DNA of 64,000 bases, taken from Candidatus Phosphoribacter baldrii. GTDB taxonomy: Bacteria; Actinomycetota; Actinomycetes; Actinomycetales; Dermatophilaceae. Shown here in pieces: positions 8,327 through 16,968 of this stretch; within the stretch, counting starts at the first letter, position 1, and every line of letters starts with the position of its first letter. Position numbers and translations under genes: made by a program. The stretch is from contig JADIZV010000002.1 of the NCBI GenBank assembly GCA_016704565.1, positions 897,692 through 961,691 of the forward strand, in the 5' to 3' direction. Under the pieces are notes generated by a model. The model ran no database searches. It had not been told where the DNA came from and worked only from the letters and a program-made list of their open reading frames with translations.

Positions 8327-8431
8327 AGGCCCGCCCGCATCGGCCCGTCTTGAGGTATTCCGGCAACGCGGGGTGACGGCGGATCATCTCGATCGGGTCA
8401 AAGTGGTCGTCGACATGGCACTCTGTATGCC

Positions 8432-9280
8432 GTGCTGCGCACCCACACCTCAGCGCGGGCCTTGACGCCTGCGGACCGCGATGAGGCGTTGGCGTTGTGT
8501 GCCCGTGACCCCGCCGCGAATTGCTTTGTCGCCGGTCGAATTGAGGAAGGCGCCCTGCACTCGATGCCCGGCGCGCTGATTGGCGTGCCTGGTGAGGATG
8601 GCTCGCTGCGCGCGCTCGCCTGGGCCTCGGCGAACCTCGTTCCAGTCGAATGCGACCGCGGTGCTGTCGACGCTATCGCCCACAAGGTGCGGCGCTGGCG
8701 TCGACAATGCGCATCGATCTTCGGGCCGATTGACCCGGTCGCCGGGCTCTGGGAGCGCCTCGGCCCCACGTGGGGACCCGCCCGGACGATTCGCCGCGAG
8801 CAACTGCTCATGTCGACCGCTGTCGATCCGGGCGACTGGGGGCTCACGATTGACGAACGGGTGCGCCCCGCACGCGTCGACGAGGTGGACCTTGTCCTGC
8901 CAGCCTCCGCCGCGATGTTCACCGAGGAGATCGGCTATCCGCCGTTCATCGGCTCATCGACCAACTACCGGTCGGTGGTTGCGGGCCTGGTTCGCCTCGG
9001 TCGGACCTTCGTCTGGGTGGAGGGTGGCCGGGTGTTGTTCAAGGCCGACGTCGGCTCTGTCGGCGTGGACGCCGCGCAGATCCAGGGCGTCTGGCTGGCG
9101 CCGCACCTGCGGGGCCGGGGCCTGGCCACCCCGCTGATGGCCGCCGTCACGTCGGCGATCCTGCAGGGCATCGCCTCCGAGGCCACGCTCTATGTCAACG
9201 ACTTCAACATCGCCGCGATCGCCACGTATGAGGCGATCGGCTTCCGTCGGGTCGGCACCTTCGCGACCATCCTGCTCTGA
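8432..9280 (+). CDS. DUF4081 domain GNAT family N-acetyltransferase
   Basis: 282 residues: an N-terminal DUF4081 region (about 1-150) and a C-terminal GNAT domain with the acetyl-CoA loop GVWLAPHLRGRGLATPL and the late LYVNDFNIAAIATYEAIGF strand typical of the fold. Related to Rv2867c, which also sits beside ispG. The acceptor is unknown. The GTG start at 8432 overlaps a copy of the dispersed octamer (8425-8432). Confidence 0.88.
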   Translation: MLRTHTSARALTPADRDEALALCARDPAANCFVAGRIEEGALHSMPGALIGVPGEDGSLRALAWASANLVPVECDRGAVDAIAHKVRRWRRQCASIFGPIDPVAGLWERLGPTWGPARTIRREQLLMSTAVDPGDWGLTIDERVRPARVDEVDLVLPASAAMFTEEIGYPPFIGSSTNYRSVVAGLVRLGRTFVWVEGGRVLFKADVGSVGVDAAQIQGVWLAPHLRGRGLATPLMAAVTSAILQGIASEATLYVNDFNIAAIATYEAIGFRRVGTFATILL

Positions 9281-9439
9281 GGCGCGGCCCGCTTGAGTGC
9301 GTGCGTGACAGCGTGCGCTCGCAGGGGTGATCGCACCGCTGATCGCACACCGTCATGCCCGCGCATGACCCGCCGACAGCAGCAGCGCTCGCTCGGGCGA
9401 ACCCGGCGCCCCGCATCGACCTCGCGGGGGTGGCGCCCG
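9281..9439. other. Convergent gap without a recognised feature
   Basis: About 160 bases between the GNAT stop and the esterase stop. The sequence is GC-rich with short GCGTGC and GATCGCAC repeats, but no strong hairpin, gene or RNA was recognised. Confidence 0.3.
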
Positions 9440-10328
9440 TCAGCGCCCAGGACCCAGCAAGAAGCGCATCGCCTCGGGAAGCCTGGCCGCCCAGGCTGTT
9501 TCGTGGTGTCGACCCTCAGGGTCGGCGACGAACTTCAGGTCAACCTGCGACTGGCGAGCCAGCAGGTCCGCAGCCCGTCGGGCATCGAGCTCATACCGGC
9601 TCGGCAAGCCCGACACCTCCGGCGACTCCTGCCCGCCGATGTCGAGATAGATCCGCCCGGATGGCAGATCCGACGCCAGTGCCTCGACGCTGTCCGGGCC
9701 CAACACCCAGAAGGCCGGCGAGAACACTCCAGCCGCGCCAAAGACCTCGGGTCGCTGCCGGTAAGCGAGCAGGCTGATGATCCCGCCCAGCGATGACCCG
9801 CCGACCGTCGTGTGCTCGCGCCCGGTCAGCGTGCGGAACGACGCGTCGACCAGCGGCTTGACGACATCGCACACCCAGTCGACGTATGCCGCCCCCTGAC
9901 CCGGCACTCGTCCCCGCTCGCTGGCTGCCTCCACACCGATCGCGCGCGCCAGGTCCGGCTCGATGTCGCACCAAGGCGTGTACTCCAGCACCCGGTCAGC
10001 CCCGGCGTTCGGGATGCCGACGACGATGGCGTCCAGCCCTTCGTCGTGCAGGGCGGTCATCGTCTCGTCGACCTCCCACTCACCTGGCTCGATGTGCATC
10101 GACGGATCGTCGGTCTCGGCCTTGAGATGGCGGTCGAAGAGCGAGTGCCCGTCCTGCAGATAGACCACGGGATAGCGTCGGCTCGCCGTCCGACTCATAG
10201 CCCGGCGGCAGCCAGGCATAGAGCTCCCGAGTGCGCCCGGGCACGGGGCCGGGCACGGCGGCATACACCCGCAGATCCCCGACCACGGTGTTGGGGGAGC
10301 GGTCGTAGGGGCGCCAGGCGGAGGTCAC
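9440..10328 (-). pseudogene. Enterochelin-esterase-like alpha/beta hydrolase, frameshifted
   Basis: Esterase family (COG2382-like) hydrolase whose reading frame breaks near 10180. The first part (from GTG 10328) runs TSAWRPYDRSPNTVVGDLRVY to LPPGYESDGE; the rest continues one frame over as RRYPVVYLQDGHSLFD and runs clean to 9440. The catalytic triad region is present: nucleophile in GGSSLGG, and a late histidine in EGRHHETAW. Both halves are well conserved, so this is either one recent indel or a sequencing error. An ATG at 10352 is an alternative start that would share its CATG with the divergent amylase start. Confidence 0.8.
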
Positions 10329-10350
10329 CCGCCAAAGGTAACCTGCCAGC

Positions 10351-11826
10351 ATGCGCTCTCCCGCCCCCGTCAGCCGGTATGCCGCCCGCCTCGGCGCCCT
10401 CGCCGCCGCGGCTCTCGCACTGGTGGCCGGGTGCACGGTCGGCACCGGCGCTGGCGGCACCGGCGCGACGACCCGGACGGAGCTCGAACGGGACACGGTC
10501 GTCAACCTCTTCCAGTGGAACTGGAAGTCGGTCGCCGCCGAGTGTCCGCGGCTGGCCAAGGTCGGGTATGCCGGCGTGCAGGTCTCGCCCGCGCAGGAGC
10601 ATGCCCAGGTCGTCAACAACCCGTGGTGGGTGGACTACCAGCCGGTCAGCTATCAGATCGCCAGCCGCCGAGGTGACCGGGCGGCATACGCAGCGATGGT
10701 CCAGGCGTGCCACGCGGTGGGGGTGAAGATCTACGCCGACGCGGTGATCAACCACATGGCAGGCGGCGACTCGGGCGTGGGCTGGGCGGGGTCGGCGTGG
10801 ACGCACTACGACTACCCGGGGATCTATCAGACCCAGGACTTCCACCACTGCGGGATCGCCCCCAACGACGACATCGCCGACTACCAGAACCGGGCCCAGG
10901 TGCAGACCTGCGAGCTGGTCAACCTCGCCGACCTGGACACCGGCTCGGACTACGTGCGGGGGAGGATCGCGGCATACCTCAACGACCTCATCGCGCTGGG
11001 AGTGGACGGCTTCCGCGTCGACGCGGTGAAGCACATGTCGGCCGACGACGTGGCCGCGATCATGGGGCGGCTCAGCAAGCCCGTCGAGCGCTACTACGAG
11101 GTGATCGACAAGGGCGGTGAGCCGATCTCGATGACCGAATACACGGGGTCAGGCAAGGTGCTGGTGTTCAGCTATGGCGACGAGGTCGGGTCGGCGTTCC
11201 AGTGGGGCAAGATCGCGACGCTGCGCAATCTCGCTGGGGGAGTGGACGGCACGGTCGCGCGGGTCTTCCTCGACAACCACGACACCCAACGGCACGGGGG
11301 TGCCCAGGTGCTCACCCACAAACAGCCGCGGCTCTATGCGCTGGCCAACGTCTTCATGCTCGCCTGGCCCTACGGCGAGCCCACGGTGATGTCGTCGTAC
11401 TCGTTCACCGACCCCGATGCCGGGCCGGCATCGACCGACCAGAGCGGGACGACCAAGGACACCGCCTGCGGCTCGGACGCATGGGAATGCGAGCACCGCT
11501 GGCAGTCGACCGAGGGCATGGTGGGCTTCCACAACGTGGTCAAAGGCACCGGCGTGGAGCTGTGGTGGGAGGACCCGAGCGGCAACTCGGTCGCCTTCGC
11601 GCGAGGCGACCGCGGGTATGTCATCGTCAACAACGCGACCTCACCGCTCGCGGGTCGCTCCTTCCAATCCCGTATGCCGCCCGGCACCTATTGCGACATC
11701 GTCCACGGCGCGGTGGTTGACGGCAAGTGCACCGGCCCGAGTGTCACCGTGAAGGCGGACGGCTGGTTCACCGCCGATGTCGCCAACCTCGACGCCCTCG
11801 CCATCCACGTCGGCGCGAAGCTGTGA
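10351..11826 (+). CDS. Secreted alpha-amylase family glycoside hydrolase (GH13), lipoprotein
   Basis: 491 residues with a lipoprotein signal peptide: basic start, hydrophobic LGALAAAALALVAGC with Cys at about 28, then a Gly/Thr linker. The GH13 barrel follows, animal/Streptomyces type (QWNWKSVAAECPRLAKVGYAGV). Catalytic residues: nucleophile Asp in DGFRVDAVKH, acid/base Glu in MTEYTGSG, and the third acidic residue in DNHDTQRH. Expected to hydrolyse alpha-1,4-glucan outside the membrane. The ATG at 10351 is preceded by AAAGGT. It diverges from the broken esterase gene with almost no spacer. Confidence 0.92.
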   Translation: MRSPAPVSRYAARLGALAAAALALVAGCTVGTGAGGTGATTRTELERDTVVNLFQWNWKSVAAECPRLAKVGYAGVQVSPAQEHAQVVNNPWWVDYQPVSYQIASRRGDRAAYAAMVQACHAVGVKIYADAVINHMAGGDSGVGWAGSAWTHYDYPGIYQTQDFHHCGIAPNDDIADYQNRAQVQTCELVNLADLDTGSDYVRGRIAAYLNDLIALGVDGFRVDAVKHMSADDVAAIMGRLSKPVERYYEVIDKGGEPISMTEYTGSGKVLVFSYGDEVGSAFQWGKIATLRNLAGGVDGTVARVFLDNHDTQRHGGAQVLTHKQPRLYALANVFMLAWPYGEPTVMSSYSFTDPDAGPASTDQSGTTKDTACGSDAWECEHRWQSTEGMVGFHNVVKGTGVELWWEDPSGNSVAFARGDRGYVIVNNATSPLAGRSFQSRMPPGTYCDIVHGAVVDGKCTGPSVTVKADGWFTADVANLDALAIHVGAKL

Positions 11827-11875
11827 CGGAGTCCGGCGCCGGCGGCAGGCGGGCCCCGCGGGAGCACCTTGGGTG

Positions 11876-11894
11876 GGCGGGGGGGTCCCCCGCC
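11876..11894. terminator. GC-rich hairpin after the amylase gene
   Basis: A perfect 8-bp stem GGCGGGGG/CCCCCGCC with a 3-base loop lies 50 bases after the amylase stop, without a T-tract. The remaining 250 bases up to the antitoxin start show no other gene or RNA that I recognise, apart from the operator-like repeat at 12113. Confidence 0.5.
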
Positions 11895-12112
11895 GTGGTC
11901 AAGGGATCTCCGGCCGTGTCGCAGGCCCAATTGGTTCCTCTGGGCAGGTGGCGCAGGCCCAAGACAAGGACCTCTTGGACCGGATCATGGAAGCTGATCG
12001 GATCAGGCACACCTCAAGCCGCCTCCGCGCCCTGACTGTCGGGCGGTCGTCTTGCGCAGGAGTTCTGACCACCCCACCCGTCCCGCATGTGGGTCGGGCG
12101 TGATCTAGGTGC

Positions 12113-12142
12113 ATCCCGTTATGGGATTCACCTTGGTATGGT
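12113..12142 (+). promoter_or_regulatory. Candidate operator and -10 box of the toxin-antitoxin operon
   Basis: An inverted repeat ATCCC-gttat-GGGAT (12113-12127) lies just upstream of a TATGGT box (12137-12142). The antitoxin ATG is 7 bases after that box, the spacing of a leaderless transcript. Autoregulation by the ribbon-helix-helix antitoxin is usual for such operons, so the repeat is a plausible operator. Confidence 0.45.
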
Positions 12143-12148
12143 TGTGGG

Positions 12149-12382
12149 ATGAGCACCCAGATCGCTGTACGGCTCCCCGAAGATCTGGTCGCGTTCTTGG
12201 ACGCCTCCGTGAAGTCCGGGGTCGCGCCCAGCCGGGCCGCCCTGGTGGCCCGCGCGGTGGAACGAGAGATGCGCCGCCAGCGCGCCGAGGGTGATGTGGC
12301 CATCCTTCGGTCGGCGGGAGCCGCTGACGACTTGGACGAGCTGGTTGCCTGGAGTGCCACCCGCGCGGTTGCCGAGGGCTGA
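12149..12382 (+). CDS. Ribbon-helix-helix antitoxin (MazE-like)
   Basis: 77 residues. The N-terminal MSTQIAVRLPEDLVAFLD is a ribbon-helix-helix DNA-binding strand and helix; the acidic C-terminus (DDLDELVAWSATRAVAEG) is the expected toxin-binding tail. It is followed after 3 bases by a MazF-family toxin. It probably neutralises the toxin and represses the operon. The whole TA region lacks the chromosomal octamer (none between 11672 and 13909), consistent with acquisition. Confidence 0.85.
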   Translation: MSTQIAVRLPEDLVAFLDASVKSGVAPSRAALVARAVEREMRRQRAEGDVAILRSAGAADDLDELVAWSATRAVAEG

Positions 12383-12385
12383 CGG

Positions 12386-12700
12386 GTGCGCGAGATCTGC
12401 CTGGCGCACCTGGACAAGGCGCGCCCGGTCCTGGTGCTGACGCGCCCCCTTGCTCGGCCGGCCGTGACCAAGGTGACCGTTGCCCCCATCACGTCGACGA
12501 TCAAAGGGTTGTCCAGTGAGGTCCCGCTCGGGCCGGAGAACGGCCTCGATCACCCGAGCGTCGCGTCGATCGACAACATCGTGACGATTCCCACTGCTCT
12601 TCTCTGCCAGACGGTCGGATTCCTCACCGACGAACAAGAGGCGCTGCTCGCGCGGGCCATCGTGCTGGCCTTCGACCTACCCGTCCCCTTGCTGGGCTGA
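12386..12700 (+). CDS. MazF/PemK family toxin endoribonuclease
   Basis: 104 residues with the MazF fold markers: RPVLVLTR near the start, VTVAPITSTIKGLSSEVPLG, and GLDHPSVASIDNIVTI. The family cleaves single-stranded RNA at short sequences. The GTG start is three bases after the antitoxin stop. All core motifs are present, so it looks active; the cut sequence cannot be predicted. Confidence 0.88.
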   Translation: MREICLAHLDKARPVLVLTRPLARPAVTKVTVAPITSTIKGLSSEVPLGPENGLDHPSVASIDNIVTIPTALLCQTVGFLTDEQEALLARAIVLAFDLPVPLLG

Positions 12701-12822
12701 CTCTGAGGGTGCCCGTGCCACGGGTGCCGCCCATCGGCTGCTCCCTGTGACGCGGGCTACTCAGGACCCACGAACTCCTCTCGGGCGTCGTCGCTCCAAG
12801 GCGCCGACCGTCTCGTCCCTGG

Positions 12823-14097
12823 TCAGGGCAGGTGGACGGTGATCGACTTCGTCTTACCGATTGCCAGCGGGATGCGGGTCGCCTGAGCCTGGCTGGCTGC
12901 CCCGTCGTACCACGTGACGGTACCGGTGTCGTTGTCCTGGACCTGCACGAGCAGGCGCCCGGATGGCAGCGGCCGTCCGCCAGTGAACTGGCCCTGGTAG
13001 ATGTCGAAGTCGCCAATGTAGTCACCGGCTGAGGTGAAGACCAGGCCCACTGCGTCGTGCGAGGCGCCGGAGCCGTCCACAACGGAGACGACCAACGCCG
13101 AGGCGGGAAGCAGCTTGGCGCGCACGGTGACGCTCTGGCCCTGGCCGACGTTGACAACCTCTCCCGACTTGAGGGTGACGGCTCCGCCGGCCCATTGGGG
13201 CGCGAAGGTGTCCGACCAGAAGAGCGGGGTGTAGTTGCCTGGAGGCACGGCTACGCGGTAACGGCCGTCAGCGTCGGTCTGTGTCTCGTAGAGGGACTCG
13301 CCCCAACCGGCGCGCCCGTCATAGGTCCCCCGCGGGGAAATGATGACCCCCGCCACCGGTCGGCCGTCGGGACCGACGACCCGTCCGGTCAGCAGACCGG
13401 GCGTGGGGAAGGTCGTGGCCGGTGCTTGAACGCTCTGCCCGGCGGCGATGGTGAAGAGTGAAGCCGTGGCTTGGGTGTTGCGCTTGCTGCCGACCCAGCG
13501 CGGCAGGTAGGGGCCACTGCGGTCCTCGGGCGCCAACTGGACGGTGTAACTGCCTGCTGGCAGGCCGATGGCCGACCACACCCCGTCCGGGCCGCTGCAC
13601 GACGACATGCCTGCGTAGTCACTCGACGTCCCGATCATGGCGGAACCACAGATGCCGGCGATGGGGGCGCCGGTCTTCGCGTCCTGCGCGACGCCGGTGA
13701 TGACGCCGCCCTTGACCAGATGTGCATCGGCGATCGTCGTCTGGCCGCTCACCACATCAACGAGAGAGGCACCCGACAGGGTCGGGCTGTCGCCGCTAAA
13801 GGCGTCGAGATAGGCCCGAGTGGGATCCATGAACTGCAGGAAGACGGACCCAGGTGCCAGGCTGAGCGTGTAATGCCCCGTGTCATCCCCGCAGATCATC
13901 CCGGCCATCGGCATACCGCTGTCGCTATAGGGCGCGACGCAAACGTGGGGGATGTCGGCGCCCGTGTTGGCATCGGTCACATGGCCCGTGACGGTCCCGT
14001 TGACGTCGGCGAAGGCGGCGGGTGGCTGGGCGACGCCGGACAACGCGACGATGGTGGCTGTGACCAGGCCGAAGGCGCGGCTGAAGTGGTGGCGCAT
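12823..14097 (-). CDS. Secreted protein of repeated carboxypeptidase-regulatory-like domains
   Basis: 424 residues with a Sec signal peptide (basic MRHHFSRAFG, hydrophobic segment, AAFA cleavage site near residue 30). The rest is built of beta-sandwich units resembling carboxypeptidase regulatory-like/SpaA-type domains: NGTVTGHVTDANTGADIPHV, GGVITGVAQDAKTGAPIAGI and LLTGRVVGPDGRPVAGVII each open a unit, with GSYTVQL or GNYTPLF closing. No catalytic domain is seen and no C-terminal anchor is evident. Likely an exported adhesive or matrix protein; function unknown. The ATG at 14097 has a strong AGGGGG ribosome site. It has its own promoter region opposite proS. Confidence 0.75.
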   Translation of the reverse strand: MRHHFSRAFGLVTATIVALSGVAQPPAAFADVNGTVTGHVTDANTGADIPHVCVAPYSDSGMPMAGMICGDDTGHYTLSLAPGSVFLQFMDPTRAYLDAFSGDSPTLSGASLVDVVSGQTTIADAHLVKGGVITGVAQDAKTGAPIAGICGSAMIGTSSDYAGMSSCSGPDGVWSAIGLPAGSYTVQLAPEDRSGPYLPRWVGSKRNTQATASLFTIAAGQSVQAPATTFPTPGLLTGRVVGPDGRPVAGVIISPRGTYDGRAGWGESLYETQTDADGRYRVAVPPGNYTPLFWSDTFAPQWAGGAVTLKSGEVVNVGQGQSVTVRAKLLPASALVVSVVDGSGASHDAVGLVFTSAGDYIGDFDIYQGQFTGGRPLPSGRLLVQVQDNDTGTVTWYDGAASQAQATRIPLAIGKTKSITVHLP

Positions 14098-14249
14098 GCG
14101 ACGTACCCCCTGAGGTTCGGTGAATGGGCGAATCCTACTTTGCGGACATTCCCACCACCAGACCTGGATGGCGACCTGCCGGAAACGGCGGTGAGCGGGC
14201 GGCATACAGGCCGATATCCTTCCCAGGCACCCCCTGAAGGAGACCGCCC

Positions 14250-16040
14250 GTGACCGTCCTGCGCATGTCCAGCCTGTTCCTCCGCACCCTCCGGGAGGAC
14301 CCGGCCGACGCCGAGGTGCCCAGCCACCGCCTGCTCGTGCGCGCGGGCTACATCCGCCGGGTGAGCCCGGGCATCTACACCTGGCTGCCCCTGGGCCTGC
14401 GCGTGCTGCGCAACGTCGAGCGGATCGTCCGCGAGGAGATGGACCAGATCAGCCAGGAGCTGCTCTTCCCCGCGCTGCTACCCCGTGAGCCGTTCGAGGC
14501 GACCGGCCGCTGGGTCGAGTACGGCGACAACATCTTCCGACTCAAGGACCGCAAGGACGGGGACTACCTGCTCGGGCCGACCCACGAGGAGCTGTTCACC
14601 CTCGCGGTCAAGGACATGTTCAGCTCCTACAAGGACCTGCCGGTCAGCCTCTACCAGATCCAGACGAAGTACCGCGACGAGGCCCGCCCGCGCGCCGGCC
14701 TGCTGCGCGGGCGCGAGTTCGTCATGAAGGACTCCTATTCCTTCGACATCGACGAGGCTGGCCTGGCCAAGTCCTACGACGCCCACCGCGACGCCTACAT
14801 CAAGATCTTCGACCGGCTCGGCTTCCACTACGTCATCGTCCAGGCGATGGCCGGCGCCATGGGCGGTTCCAAGAGCGAGGAGTTCCTCGCGACCGCGGAG
14901 AACGGCGAGGACACCTACGTCCGGTGCGAGGACTGCGGGTATGCCGCGAACGTCGAGGCTGTTCGCGTGCCCGCGCCGGCTCCCGTCGCCGCGGACGTGC
15001 TCGCCGGTATGCCGCCCGCCCAGGTCATCGACACGCCCGGCACGCCGACCATTGAGAGCCTCGTCGACTTCCTCAACTCGGCGCACCCGCGCGTGGACCG
15101 TCCGTGGGCGGCCGGTGACACGCTCAAGAACGTCGTCCTCATGCTGTCCTACCCCGACGGCCGACGTGAGCCGCTCGTCGTGGGCGTCCCCGGTGACCGC
15201 GAGGTCGACGAGAAGCGCTTGGCCGCCCAGGTCGAGCCCGCGGTGGCCGTGCCGTTCACGGACAGTGAGTTCGCGGCATACCCGGGGTTGGTGCGGGGCT
15301 ACATCGGTCCGCAAGCGCTGGGCGCCGACCCGGAGCGGGCGTCCGCGACGGGGATCCGCTACCTCACCGACCCGCGGGTGTCCGAGGGCACCGCGTGGGT
15401 GACCGGGGCCAACCTCAACGGCAAGCACGTCCTGGGTCTGGTCGCCGGGCGCGACTTCAGCTCCGACGGGACGATCGAAGCCGCCGAGGTCAAGGTCGGC
15501 GACCCCTGTCCGTCGTGCGGCCAGGGCGAGGGCCTGCAGGCTGCGCGCGGCATCGAGATGGGCCACATCTTCCAGCTCGGCACGAAATACGCCCAGGCGC
15601 TGGACCTCAAGGTGCTCGACGAGTCGGGCAAGCTCGTCACCGTCGTCATGGGCTCCTACGGGGTCGGGGTCTCGCGGGCCGTCGCCTGTGTCGCCGAGGG
15701 CAACCACGACGAGTTCGGGCTGTGCTGGCCGCGGGAGATCTCGCCCGCCGACGTCCACATCGTGGCGACCGGAAAGGACGAGGAAGTCTTCGTCGCGGCC
15801 GAGACGCTCGCACGCGAGTTGGCGGACGAAGGCCTTGACGTTGTCTACGACGACCGACGTGGCGTGTCGCCTGGTGTGAAGTTCAAGGACTCCGAGCTCA
15901 TCGGCGTCCCGACGATCGTCGTCGTCGGACGCGGTCTGGCCGACGGCAAGGTCGAGATCAAGGACCGCCGCTCTGGGGAGCGCCGCGAGGTCGCCGTCGG
16001 GCAAGCCCTTGCCGAGGTATGCCGCGAGGTGCGCGGCTGA
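14250..16040 (+). CDS. proS: Prolyl-tRNA synthetase, bacterial type with editing insert
   Basis: Charges tRNA-Pro. 596 residues. Class II motif 1 lies in the PGIYTWLPLGLRVLRNVE region, motif 2 at YRDEARPRAGLLRGREFVMK, and motif 3 near GSYGVGVSRAVACVAE. The region between motifs 2 and 3 (about residues 225-395) is the INS editing domain that removes Ala-tRNA-Pro, as in E. coli ProS. A C-terminal anticodon-binding domain follows. GTG start at 14250 with AAGGAGA upstream. The stop codon lies inside a hairpin formed by an inverted octamer pair. Confidence 0.96.
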   Translation: MTVLRMSSLFLRTLREDPADAEVPSHRLLVRAGYIRRVSPGIYTWLPLGLRVLRNVERIVREEMDQISQELLFPALLPREPFEATGRWVEYGDNIFRLKDRKDGDYLLGPTHEELFTLAVKDMFSSYKDLPVSLYQIQTKYRDEARPRAGLLRGREFVMKDSYSFDIDEAGLAKSYDAHRDAYIKIFDRLGFHYVIVQAMAGAMGGSKSEEFLATAENGEDTYVRCEDCGYAANVEAVRVPAPAPVAADVLAGMPPAQVIDTPGTPTIESLVDFLNSAHPRVDRPWAAGDTLKNVVLMLSYPDGRREPLVVGVPGDREVDEKRLAAQVEPAVAVPFTDSEFAAYPGLVRGYIGPQALGADPERASATGIRYLTDPRVSEGTAWVTGANLNGKHVLGLVAGRDFSSDGTIEAAEVKVGDPCPSCGQGEGLQAARGIEMGHIFQLGTKYAQALDLKVLDESGKLVTVVMGSYGVGVSRAVACVAEGNHDEFGLCWPREISPADVHIVATGKDEEVFVAAETLARELADEGLDVVYDDRRGVSPGVKFKDSELIGVPTIVVVGRGLADGKVEIKDRRSGERREVAVGQALAEVCREVRG

Positions 16041-16057
16041 GGCCGCGCACGGCATAC
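16018..16057 (+). terminator. Hairpin built on an inverted octamer pair, spanning the proS stop
   Basis: GTATGCCG (16018-16025) pairs with CGGCATAC (16050-16057). Inside it, TGCGCGGC pairs with GCCGCGCA around the proS TGA, leaving only a short left-side bulge. The stem would be strong. There is no T-tract, and the next gene begins 12 bases later, so it may be a leaky terminator, an mRNA 3' stabiliser, or simply two copies of the dispersed octamer. Confidence 0.55.
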
Positions 16058-16068
16058 GGGGGAGTGCG

Positions 16069-16968
16069 GTGACCACTGGCGGACCGGAGGTCCTTGTCCT
16101 CGGCGGGGTCGGCGTCGACACGATCGTGCGGGTCCCGGCGCTGCCCGTCCCGCTCGCGGACACGGTCCACGTGGCTCCGATGCTCCGGTATGCCGGTCAC
16201 TCCGGCAGCGGGTGGGCGCTCGGTCTGCACGCGCTCGGGGTGCAGACCCACCTGCTCGACCTCGTGGGCGACGATCTCGAGGCGATGGTCATCCGGGAGC
16301 GGTTCGTCGCCGCCGGTCTGCCGTTCACCGGGATCGTCGTCGCGGAGGGGACCAAGCGCAGCGTCAACCTCGTTGCGGATGACGGCTACCGGATGTCGTT
16401 CCATGACGGGCGTGGTCAGCGGTTGCACGACGCCGACGCGGGCTGTCACCGGCCGCTGCTGGCCGTCGCTCGTCACGTCCATGTGACGATCAACGACTGG
16501 ACCCGACTGGCGATGCGCGAGGCGGTGGCTGCCGGACGCTCGGTCTCGACTGACCTCAACGACTGGGATGGCCGCAACCCCTACCACGAGGAGTTCGCCT
16601 ATGCCGCCGACCTCGTCCTCCTGTCGGCGGTCGGAGTCGGTGATCGACTCGCTGAGGTGGTGGGCCGAATCTTCGCGCGAGGACGCGCCGGCGTGGTGGT
16701 GGCGACCGCGGGGGCCTCGGGCGCCCTCGTGCACGGTCGGGACGGCATACCGGTGGAGGTGTCGGCCGTCGGCATTCCGGGTCGGCCCGTGGTCGACAGC
16801 AATGGAGCCGGGGATGCATTCGGGGCAGCGTTCCTTGCGGCCTGGCTGCACGGTTGCGACCATGTGCAGGCCGCCCGTTGGGGTGTCGTGGCGGGTGCCT
16901 GGGCCTGTGGCACGGCTGGCACACACGCGGACCCGATCGACCTGCCGACCTTGAGGAGCCTGCTGTGA
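16069..16968 (+). CDS. PfkB family carbohydrate kinase
   Basis: 299 residues of the ribokinase/PfkB fold. N-terminal GGVGVDTIVRV and a substrate-side Gly-rich AGHSGSGWALGLHALG correspond to PfkB signature 1; VDSNGAGDAFGAAFLAAWLHG is signature 2 with the catalytic Asp and anion hole. The sugar or nucleoside substrate cannot be deduced. GTG start at 16069 is preceded by GGGGGAG. The end overlaps the HAD gene by GTGA, so both are in one operon after proS. Confidence 0.88.
   Translation: MTTGGPEVLVLGGVGVDTIVRVPALPVPLADTVHVAPMLRYAGHSGSGWALGLHALGVQTHLLDLVGDDLEAMVIRERFVAAGLPFTGIVVAEGTKRSVNLVADDGYRMSFHDGRGQRLHDADAGCHRPLLAVARHVHVTINDWTRLAMREAVAAGRSVSTDLNDWDGRNPYHEEFAYAADLVLLSAVGVGDRLAEVVGRIFARGRAGVVVATAGASGALVHGRDGIPVEVSAVGIPGRPVVDSNGAGDAFGAAFLAAWLHGCDHVQAARWGVVAGAWACGTAGTHADPIDLPTLRSLL

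Noticed and set aside
14098..14249. T-box or other riboswitch ahead of proS
   Set aside because: The 150-base leader shows no T-box sequence or antiterminator-like stem; only a normal ribosome site and one octamer copy.
14478..16163. Long open frame antisense to proS (561 codons)
   Set aside because: A mirror of codon bias in GC-rich DNA: it lacks any recognisable domain and lies wholly opposite a certain gene.
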